DNA of 5,759 bases from Chloroflexota bacterium (GTDB lineage Bacteria > Chloroflexota > Limnocylindria > QHBO01). Shown in pieces: positions 1-5,180 of this stretch (the first letter of the stretch is position 1; the number at the start of each line of letters is the position of its first letter). The position numbers were made by a program, and so were the translations under genes. The stretch is from positions 1 to 5,759 of the forward strand of contig JAHWJN010000091.1 of the NCBI GenBank assembly GCA_019348395.1. Reading direction: 5' to 3'. Below the pieces are notes generated by a model. It did not search any database and was not told the DNA's origin. It saw nothing but the letters and a program-made list of their open reading frames with translations.

Positions 1-439
1 AGACGCCCAGCCAGCCACAGACCGGCTGCTTCACCGCGGGACTGACCCTCGCGTGCATTCCCTCCTCCAGGACTGACTCGAGCAGGCGGCGGCGCTCCTG
101 GAACGGCACGTCGAGCAGCGGCTCGCCGTCCAGCTCGAGCAGGTCCATCGCCACGAAGGCATTGCGCTCGTTCCCCTCGTCGCCGGCCTCCGCCAGCAGC
201 CGGGCCGTCCACACCCCGTCGAGCGTGGCCGATGCCGCGCGGACCGAGCGACCGAGGTGGCGCGCCGCCTCCGGCAGGTCCTCGACGGGAGCGCCGGTCG
301 CATCGGTCAGCCGGACGTCACCGGCGACGACCCGCGCGATGAGCCGCCGACCCGGCCAGTCCGGCGCGAAGAGCCACTCGACGCTGTCGATCTCCACGCG
401 ATCGTCGGTCGGGTGCTGCGGGAGGATCGGCTCGTCCAT
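1..439 (-). CDS. ATP-dependent DNA ligase-like adenylation-domain protein, partial, lacking the catalytic lysine
   Basis: The reading frame is open from an ATG at 439 to the left edge, giving 146 visible residues with the C-terminus cut off. It resembles the nucleotidyltransferase domain of LigC/LigD-type ligases in order and spacing. A motif I-like block (APDWPGRRLIARV, residues 25-37) is followed by LDGVWTA (73-79) in the place of motif III, then VAMDLLELDGEPL (96-108) in the place of motif IIIa, and FQERRRLLESVL (113-124), which is typical just after it. Active ligases have KxDGxR in motif I. Here the lysine aligns with Asp27 and the Asp with Pro29, while Gly30 and Arg32 remain. The motif III Glu is Val76. 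Self-adenylation is therefore unlikely, and the protein may be a pseudoenzyme. It starts 27 bp after the helicase stop codon and is probably co-transcribed with it. No clear Shine-Dalgarno sequence is seen. Family membership is inferred from motif pattern only. Confidence 0.6.
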   Translation of the reverse strand, partial: MDEPILPQHPTDDRVEIDSVEWLFAPDWPGRRLIARVVAGDVRLTDATGAPVEDLPEAARHLGRSVRAASATLDGVWTARLLAEAGDEGNERNAFVAMDLLELDGEPLLDVPFQERRRLLESVLEEGMHARVSPAVKQPVCGWLGV

Positions 440-466
440 GCGTGGAGCGTACGCGACCGGGCGGGA

Positions 467-1738
467 TCAGCGGCCGGCGTCGTAGAGCTGGAGCTCGCCC
501 TCCTCGACGTTGGCGCCCACCTCGCTCCTGATGCTCTCCCAGGCGTCAAGGTCCCACTCGCCGACGAAGGTGATCGCCGTCCCCTCGCGCCCGGCACGAC
601 CGGTCCGCCCGATGCGATGGACGTAGGTGTCGGCGTCCTCGGGGATGTCGAAGGAGAGCACGTACGGCAGGTCCGTGATGTCCAGGCCACGGCTGGCGAC
701 GTTGGTCGCGATCAGGAACTGGATCTGCCCGGCCCTGAACGCGGCCAGGGTCCGGTCCCGCTCCCGCTGCGAGAGGCCACCGTGAAGGGCGGCGACGTTC
801 TTGCCGCGCCGCTTCAGCGTAGCGGCCAGTCGATCGACGCCGATCTGCGTGTGCCGGAAGACGAGCAGCCGGTCGAAGCCGTACCGCTCGTTGAGCTCGA
901 CGAGGGCCGCGACCTTGTCCTGCTCCGCCACGAAGTACACGAGCTGTCGCACCGTCTCGACGGTTCGCAGGTCGGGACGGACTGTCACCTGCGCGGGATT
1001 CCGCTTCATGAACCGGTCGCAGATGCGCAGGATGGCGTACGGCATGGTGGCGCTGAAGAGCGCGGTCTGCCGATCGCGGGGGCATCGGGCCAGGATCGTC
1101 TCGACGTCGACGATGAAGCCCATGTCGAGCATCCGATCGGCCTCGTCGAGGATGAAGTACTTCACCGTCCGCAGGCTCAACGTCCCGCGCGAGAGGTGGT
1201 CCAGGATGCGGCCGGGCGTGCCGACCACGATCTGCGCGCCGCGCTTCAGCTCGACGAGCTGCTTCGACATCGGCGCCCCGCCGTAGATGGTGGCCAGGCG
1301 GACGCCCGCGTGCCCGCCGATCCTGGCGATCTCCTTCGAGATCTGGAGCGCCAGCTCGCGGGTCGGGGCCAGGACGAGGCCGACCGGTGCGCTGCCGCGG
1401 CCCCGCTCGCCCAGCCCCTGCAGCAGCGGCAGCGCGAACGCCGCCGTCTTGCCGGTCCCGGTCGCCGCCTGGCCGATGAGGTCCTTCCCCTCGCGCAGTG
1501 GCGGGATGGCGCGCGCCTGGACCTCGGTCGGCGTCTGGAATCCCATCCGGTCGAGCGCCCGGGCGATGGTGGCCGGGACCTCGATCTCGCCGAACCGATA
1601 GCCGGCGGCGGCCGCCAGGGCGGCGAGCTCGAGCTCCGAGGGCGGGGTGGCGCTCGGTGCCGCATCGGTCCGGCCGGCGGCAGAGGCCGCGGGAGCGCGT
1701 CGTCCTCGAGAACGCCGCGTTGGGTCGGTGTCGGGCAA
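467..1738 (-). CDS. DEAD-box ATP-dependent RNA helicase
   Basis: This 423-residue cytoplasmic helicase should unwind short RNA duplexes or remodel RNPs using ATP, in ribosome assembly or mRNA turnover. All core motifs are present in order: Q-motif region PTEVQ (70-74), Walker A ATGTGKT (92-98), PTRELA (125-130), GG (153-154), TPGR (174-177), DEAD (198-201), SAT (229-231), ATNVASRGLDI (344-354) and HRIGRTGRAG (374-383). The protein ends about 40 residues after motif VI, so it lacks the long basic tail of many RhlE proteins and the RNA-binding domain of DbpA/CsdA. About 45 Ala/Arg-rich residues of low complexity precede the core. The start is TTG at 1738, chosen because GGAG lies 5 nt upstream and no ATG occurs in this frame before the conserved core. 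The ligase-like gene follows 27 bp downstream. The subfamily (RhlE- or CshA-like) cannot be fixed by eye. Confidence 0.95.
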   Translation of the reverse strand: MPDTDPTRRSRGRRAPAASAAGRTDAAPSATPPSELELAALAAAAGYRFGEIEVPATIARALDRMGFQTPTEVQARAIPPLREGKDLIGQAATGTGKTAAFALPLLQGLGERGRGSAPVGLVLAPTRELALQISKEIARIGGHAGVRLATIYGGAPMSKQLVELKRGAQIVVGTPGRILDHLSRGTLSLRTVKYFILDEADRMLDMGFIVDVETILARCPRDRQTALFSATMPYAILRICDRFMKRNPAQVTVRPDLRTVETVRQLVYFVAEQDKVAALVELNERYGFDRLLVFRHTQIGVDRLAATLKRRGKNVAALHGGLSQRERDRTLAAFRAGQIQFLIATNVASRGLDITDLPYVLSFDIPEDADTYVHRIGRTGRAGREGTAITFVGEWDLDAWESIRSEVGANVEEGELQLYDAGR

Positions 1739-1743
1739 GGGAT

Positions 1744-1747
1744 CTCC
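1744..1747 (-). promoter_or_regulatory. Ribosome binding site of the helicase gene
   Basis: On the minus strand GGAG lies 5 nt before the TTG at 1738. It is the main support for reading this TTG as the true start of the helicase. Confidence 0.65.
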
Positions 1748-1800
1748 GTGGGAGCGCGCTGATGTGGTCGGGGCGGCGCGACCGGCGCGCGGGACACGCG

Positions 1801-1822
1801 GGACGCGGCGGGGGCCGCATCC
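1801..1822 (-). terminator. GC-rich hairpin after the permease gene, possible terminator
   Basis: The arms 1801-1809 and 1814-1822 pair over 8 of 9 positions (one C/A mismatch at 1804/1819) around a GGGG loop on the plus strand (CCCC in the minus-strand transcript). The hairpin begins about 10 nt past the permease stop codon. No T-rich run follows on the minus strand, so it is not a canonical intrinsic terminator. It could attenuate transcription, protect the 3' end, or be a chance product of high GC. Confidence 0.35.
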
Positions 1823-1832
1823 GGCACGGGCG

Positions 1833-2784
1833 CTAGCGACCGGGTGGGTGGCGCTGCCGCACGGATGCTACCACGGCACCCTCCTCCTCAGCGTGCCGGT
1901 GCCCGGGCGGCTGATCGATGGCCGGACGCTCCGCGCCGTGCTGCGGATGCGGCACGGCACGGTGGGCGAGGAGCCCGTGGCTCGGGCTGAACACGAAGGC
2001 GACGAGGAAGGCGAGTGTCGCGATCAGCACGATCGAGCCCCCGGGGCTCCAGCCGGCGTGATAGCTCACGTACCATCCGACGATTCCGTACGCGGCGCCC
2101 AGCGCGGCGCCGAGCACCATCATCGGCGTGAAGCGGTCGACCAGCAGGCGCGCCGTCGCGGCCGGCGTGACGAGCATGGCCAGCACCAGGATGATGCCGA
2201 CGGCCTGGAGACTGACCACGATGGTGGCGGTCAGCAGCAGGAGCAGCAGCAGCTCGATCGCGAAGACCGGGTAGCCGAGCGCCTGGGCGAAGGTCCGGTC
2301 GAAGCTGACGAGCAGCAGCTCCTTCCGCAGCGCGACGAGCAGACCGATGACGCCGGCACCCGTCAGCGCGCTGACCGCGATGTCGCCCCAGCCGACCCCG
2401 AGCAGGTCACCGACAAGGAAGGCCGAGAGGTCGCGCTGGTAGCCGGACTGGGTGCTGATCAGCACGATCCCGAGCGCGAAGGCCCCGGCGAAGAAGATGC
2501 CGATGGCGGTGTCCCTCCCGGATCCGCTCGCCGCGGGTCACGACGGCGATGGCGAGCGAGGTGACGGTGCCCGCGACCATGGCGCCCGCAAAGATCGGCA
2601 GGCCGGCCACGTAGGCCAGGACCACGCCGGGGAACACGGCGTGGGCGAGCGCGTCGCCGATGAAGGCGAGACGCCGCAGCACGACGTAGGCGCCGATCGC
2701 CCCGCAGGTCGCCCCCATGATCACCGCCTCGAGCAGCGCGCGGCGAAAGATCTCGAGGCCGAGTGGCGCGGTCAGGAAGTCCAT
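1833..2784 (-). pseudogene. Zinc/manganese ABC transporter permease (ABC-3 family), interrupted by a +1 frameshift
   Basis: This is the membrane subunit of a ZnuB/MntB/TroC-type importer. The ATG at 2784 opens a frame that matches the family for 90 residues, with hydrophobic segments near 17-36, 45-62 and 64-83 and the conserved FIGDALAHAVFPG block at 41-53. After the Arg-Glu codons ending at 2515 it turns into arginine-rich nonsense and stops at 2407. Skipping one base in the CCC at 2513-2515 restores DTAIGIFFAGAFALGI and runs cleanly to the TAG at 1833, giving 316 residues, a plausible family length. The restored half includes VGIILVLAMLVTPAATA (195-211), typical of the family. The tail after about 266 is hydrophilic with seven histidines and may bind metal. 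GAGG (2790-2793) sits 5 nt before the ATG and overlaps the ATPase stop codon, so the two genes are tightly coupled. The lesion may be a real mutation or a sequence error. A restart at GTG 2465 lacks a visible ribosome site. Confidence 0.85.
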
Positions 2785-2789
2785 CGCCG

Positions 2790-2793
2790 CCTC
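2790..2793 (-). promoter_or_regulatory. Ribosome binding site of the permease gene
   Basis: GAGG on the minus strand lies 5 nt before the ATG at 2784 and overlaps the ATPase stop codon (2792-2794). This arrangement favours translational coupling of ATPase and permease. Confidence 0.55.
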
Positions 2794-3592
2794 ACCGCGT
2801 GGCCGCGCCGCCGCCGGCGTCGTGATGGCCGCCGCCGTGGACGTGCGCGTGGTCGCCGGCGTCGACGATGACGAGCTCGCCGCCGAAGGTGGCGTGCAGC
2901 GTGTGCGGCGTGAAGGTCTCGTCCGGCGGTCCGAAGGCCACCACGCCGCCGTTGACGAAGCACAGCAGGTCGCTCACGTCGGCGGCGGTCTCCAGGTCGT
3001 GGGTGGCGTAGACCACCGTGGCGCCCCCGTCCCGCAGCTGTCGCATGAGCGCGGTGATCGCCTCCTCGGTGCCACGGTCGACGCCGGTCATCGGCTCGTC
3101 GAGGAGCAGCACGTCCGCGCCCTGAACGAGCGCACGGGCAAGGAACACCCGCTGCTGTTGGCCGCCTGACAGCGAGCCGATCTGCCGGTCGCCGAGGTCG
3201 GACATCCCGACCCTCTCGAGCGCATCGGCCACGGCACGCCGGTCGTCGCCACCCGCGCCCGCGACCGGCCCGATCCGCGGGTAGCGCCCCATCAGCACCA
3301 CCTGGGCGGCGCTGATGGGGAAGCTCCAGTCGACCAGCTCGCGCTGCGGCACGTAGGCGACGCGCCGGCGGTCGAGTGGCCCGCCGGCCATGGTCACCGT
3401 CCCGTGGCGGCGTGGCACGAGCCCGAGAATCGCCCGCAGCAGCGTGCTCTTGCCACTGCCGTTCGGGCCGATGACTCCCACCAGCCGGCCGGCCGGCAGG
3501 TCGAGGTCCACGCCGCTGATCGCCCATCGGGCTCCGTAGCCGGCCGCCAGGTCTCGCAGGCGCAGCATCGGTTCGGCGGCGACGGTGGTCAT
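2792..3592 (-). CDS. znuC: Zinc/manganese ABC transporter ATP-binding protein
   Basis: This 266-residue cytoplasmic ATPase drives metal import with the permease encoded 7 bp downstream. Visible motifs are Walker A GPNGSGKST (42-50), the Q-loop at Gln83 in VPQRELVDWSFP, the signature LSGGQ (141-145), Walker B VLLLDEP (161-167), D-loop TGVD (169-172) and switch His198. The Q-loop context and the following VVLMGRYPRIG (98-108) are characteristic of the Zn/Mn (ZnuC/MntB/TroB) group. The C-terminus carries five histidines at 248, 250, 252, 256 and 257, which may bind or sense zinc. I chose the ATG at 3592 over the in-frame GTG at 3625, because the GTG lies inside the likely promoter and the extra residues are not family-like. 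No ribosome site precedes 3592, which fits a leaderless mRNA. Zinc is preferred because of the neighbouring Fur-family gene, but manganese is possible. Confidence 0.92.
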   Translation of the reverse strand: MTTVAAEPMLRLRDLAAGYGARWAISGVDLDLPAGRLVGVIGPNGSGKSTLLRAILGLVPRRHGTVTMAGGPLDRRRVAYVPQRELVDWSFPISAAQVVLMGRYPRIGPVAGAGGDDRRAVADALERVGMSDLGDRQIGSLSGGQQQRVFLARALVQGADVLLLDEPMTGVDRGTEEAITALMRQLRDGGATVVYATHDLETAADVSDLLCFVNGGVVAFGPPDETFTPHTLHATFGGELVIVDAGDHAHVHGGGHHDAGGGAATR

Positions 3593-3595
3593 GAT

Positions 3596-3632
3596 GAGAC
3601 GCAGTATCGGCTTAAAGGGTGGCACCGGTCAA
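3596..3632 (-). promoter_or_regulatory. Promoter of the metal transporter operon
   Basis: On the minus strand TTGACC (3627-3632, five of six matches to the -35 consensus) is followed by an 18-bp spacer and GATACT (3603-3608, four of six matches to -10). Transcription would start near 3596, about 4 nt before the ATPase ATG, so the mRNA would be nearly leaderless. The spacer contains the small palindrome GGTGgCACC (3618-3626), which could be part of an operator for the divergent Fur-family regulator. It does not match the AT-rich Zur boxes known from other bacteria. Confidence 0.55.
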
Positions 3633-3639
3633 TGCGTGC

Positions 3640-3645
3640 TAGCCT
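3640..3645 (+). promoter_or_regulatory. Possible -10 element for the Fur-family gene
   Basis: TAGCCT fits the loose TANNNT pattern and ends 6 nt before the ATG at 3652, the spacing expected for leaderless transcription. No good -35 is seen about 17 bp upstream, and no Shine-Dalgarno sequence precedes the ATG. If used, this promoter overlaps the transporter promoter region, so one bound repressor could control both directions. Confidence 0.3.
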
Positions 3646-3651
3646 CTGCCG

Positions 3652-4107
3652 ATGGGGACCCCGACGCTCGATGCGACCTCCACTGCCGACCGGCTGACCG
3701 CGGCCGGCGAGCGGGTGACCCGCCAGCGGCTCCTCGTCGCCGACGCCCTCGCCAGCCACGGGCGCCGGATCACCGCCCAGGAGCTGTACGACCGGCTGCG
3801 GCGGGTCGATCCGCGCATCGGCCGCGCGACGGTCTTCCGTACCCTCGAGGCGCTGGTCGGCGCGGGGGTCGCGCGCCGGCTCGAGCAGGACGGACACGTC
3901 TACGGGTACGTCGCCTGCCGCCCCGGCCACCATCATCACCTCGCCTGCGACCGATGCGGCCGCGTCGAGGAGATCGGGGAGGGCTACATCACCCCGGTCG
4001 CCGACCGGGTGGCGGCGGACCTGGGGTTCGAGATCGACGACGCGCGGCTCGACTTCTACGGGCTCTGCGCGGCGTGCCGGGCGGCGGAAGCGCGCGCCCG
4101 AGGCTAG
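3652..4107 (+). CDS. zur: Fur-family metal-dependent transcriptional regulator, probably Zur
   Basis: This 151-residue protein should be a dimeric winged-helix repressor that binds DNA when loaded with metal. The N-terminal half is the DNA-binding domain, with RVTRQRLLVADAL (21-33) and the recognition helix IGRATVFRTLEAL (56-68). The C-terminal half has the metal-binding and dimerisation features: HHHHLACDRCGRVEEI (93-108) and GLCAAC (137-142). Cys99, Cys102, Cys139 and Cys142 form the two CxxC pairs of a structural zinc site, and the histidine run contributes to the regulatory site. The gene is divergent from the Zn/Mn importer with 59 bp between the starts, so it probably represses that importer, which points to Zur rather than Fur or PerR. 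The assignment within the family rests on context. The ATG at 3652 has no ribosome site and may be leaderless. The stop codon is 5 bp from that of the converging galE. Confidence 0.9.
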   Translation: MGTPTLDATSTADRLTAAGERVTRQRLLVADALASHGRRITAQELYDRLRRVDPRIGRATVFRTLEALVGAGVARRLEQDGHVYGYVACRPGHHHHLACDRCGRVEEIGEGYITPVADRVAADLGFEIDDARLDFYGLCAACRAAEARARG

Positions 4108-4113
4108 TCGGGC
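4096..4113. terminator. Hairpin over the converging stop codons, possible bidirectional terminator
   Basis: GCCCGA (4096-4101) and TCGGGC (4108-4113) form a perfect 6-bp inverted repeat with a 6-nt loop. The structure covers the zur stop (4105-4107) and touches the first base of the galE stop region (4113-4115). Its symmetry would let it act on both transcripts. Neither side has a T-run, so canonical intrinsic termination is not shown. An overlapping 4-bp alternative stem (4109-4112 with 4117-4120) also exists. Confidence 0.4.
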
Positions 4114-5153
4114 TATCCCGCCGAGGCGGCCGCGCGCTCCGGCTGCATCGACTCTTGCCCGTCCCTGCGGGACGAGGCGTAGCCGTGCGGGTGCGCCTCG
4201 CGCCATGCCCACGCATCGGCGAGCATCCGCTCCAGGGTCGAGTGGGCCGGCTGCCAGCCGAGCTCGCGGCGGGCCCGCCGTGACGAGGCGACGAGCACCG
4301 GAGGATCGCCCAGGCGGCGCTTGATCGCGCGGGCCGGAACGGCGCGGCCGGTCACGCGACGCGCGGCCTCCACCACCTCGCGAACGCTGAAGCCCGCCGC
4401 CGACCCGAGGTTGTAGACCTCGAGCGACGGGTCACCCTCGCCGGTCGCCTCGAGCGCCAGCAGATGCCCCTCGGCGAGGTCGCGGACGTGGATGAAGTCA
4501 CGGATGCACGTGCCGTCGGGCGTCGGGTAGTCCTGGCCGAAGATCTGGACGTGCGTCGACTCGCCCGCGGCGACGCGAAGGACCGTCGGCATGAGGTGCG
4601 TCTCGGGGTCGTGATCCTCGCCGTTGCGGTCGGTCGCACCGGCGACGTTGAAGTAGCGCAGGCTGATGGCGCGGAAGTCGTGCGCGGCGGCGAACCATCG
4701 CATCGCGCCCTCGAAGGCGAGCTTGGTGGCGCCATAGGGGTTGATCGGCTCGGTGCGGTCGGCCTCGGCGATCGGTACGCGCCGGGGCTCGCCGTAGACC
4801 GCCGCGGACGAGGAGTACACGAGGCGCGTCACGCCGGCCGAGCGCATCGCCTCGAGCAGGGTCACCCCGCCGGCGACGTTCACCCGGTAGTACAGGCCAG
4901 GATCGGCCATCGACTCGCCGACCAGCGAGCGAGCGGCACAGTGGAGGACGGCGTCCACGCCATCGGACAGCAGCTCGGCCAGCCGTGCGCCGTCCTCGAC
5001 GTCACCGATCTCGAGGCGGGCCCCGTCGACGACCGACTCCCGATGGCCGCTGGTCAGGTTGTCGTAGACGACGACCTCGTGACCGGCCTCCACCAGGCCC
5101 TCCACGCTCGTCGAGCCCACGTACCCCGCTCCGCCGACGACCAGCAGCTTCAA
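4113..5153 (-). CDS. galE: UDP-glucose 4-epimerase
   Basis: GalE interconverts UDP-glucose and UDP-galactose in the cytoplasm, serving the Leloir pathway and precursor supply for surface polysaccharides. This 346-residue protein is a short-chain dehydrogenase-type enzyme. It has the NAD-binding GGAGYVG (7-13), Asp31 in YDNL for the adenosine ribose, Ser116 in SSSAAVYG, and the catalytic YxxxK as Tyr140/Lys144. The substrate region includes YFNVAGA (167-173), the GEDHDPETHLMP block (178-189) and DGTCIRDFIHV (213-223), all typical of bacterial GalE. About 20 poorly conserved residues follow the usual end. The start is TTG at 5153, preceded by AAGGGAG with a 6-nt spacer. No other start codon lies in frame between it and the upstream stop at 5181. 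The gene follows the DeoC-like gene by 27 bp and is probably in the same transcript. Related 4,6-sugar epimerases cannot be fully excluded. Confidence 0.93.
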   Translation of the reverse strand: MKLLVVGGAGYVGSTSVEGLVEAGHEVVVYDNLTSGHRESVVDGARLEIGDVEDGARLAELLSDGVDAVLHCAARSLVGESMADPGLYYRVNVAGGVTLLEAMRSAGVTRLVYSSSAAVYGEPRRVPIAEADRTEPINPYGATKLAFEGAMRWFAAAHDFRAISLRYFNVAGATDRNGEDHDPETHLMPTVLRVAAGESTHVQIFGQDYPTPDGTCIRDFIHVRDLAEGHLLALEATGEGDPSLEVYNLGSAAGFSVREVVEAARRVTGRAVPARAIKRRLGDPPVLVASSRRARRELGWQPAHSTLERMLADAWAWREAHPHGYASSRRDGQESMQPERAAASAG

Positions 5154-5159
5154 TCCGTG

Positions 5160-5166
5160 CTCCCTT
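5160..5166 (-). promoter_or_regulatory. Ribosome binding site of galE
   Basis: AAGGGAG on the minus strand lies 6 nt before the TTG at 5153. It decides this TTG as the start, since the sequence begins KLLVVGGAGYVG directly after it and no ATG or GTG is available in frame. Confidence 0.7.
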
Positions 5167-5180
5167 CGCTCATCGGACGC

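Larger units (their letters stand above)
1739..1832. other. Intergenic gap between the permease and helicase genes
   Basis: This 94-bp GC-rich gap separates two minus-strand genes. It contains the helicase ribosome binding site, a hairpin at 1801-1822, and a short direct repeat of CGCGGGAC (1788-1795 and 1797-1804, period 9). I see no convincing -35/-10 pair on the minus strand, so the helicase may depend on read-through from the metal transporter genes or on a promoter that I cannot recognise. Confidence 0.5.

Noticed and set aside
257..1762. A 501-residue plus-strand open frame antisense to the helicase and ligase-like genes
   Set aside because: It mirrors the helicase codons, has skewed Arg/Asp/Gly-rich composition and no recognisable motif, and the minus strand carries complete helicase motifs. 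Long antisense frames are expected at this GC content.
1788..1804. Two copies of CGCGGGAC, period 9, as a repeat array or binding site
   Set aside because: There are only two short copies in a GC-rich gap, so it is probably chance or minor slippage.
1831..1838. The palindrome CGCTAGCG at the permease stop as a hairpin or operator
   Set aside because: It has no loop, so it cannot fold as a hairpin, and short self-complementary octamers are common in GC-rich sequence.
2511..2520. Programmed ribosomal frameshifting in the permease
   Set aside because: There is no slippery heptamer, and no stop codon or downstream structure of the usual kind was identified. A mutation or sequence error explains the break more simply.
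1647..2564. A 305-residue plus-strand open frame across the permease
   Set aside because: It is Gln/Asp/Glu/Arg-rich antisense translation of hydrophobic permease codons, with no family features.
3593..3625. An upstream GTG start at 3625 for the ATPase, adding 11 residues
   Set aside because: It lies inside the likely promoter spacer, and the extra residues do not resemble the family N-terminus.
3589..4212. A minus-strand open frame opposite the Fur-family gene
   Set aside because: The plus strand encodes a complete Fur-family protein with both CxxC pairs. The antisense frame overlaps two real genes and has no motif.
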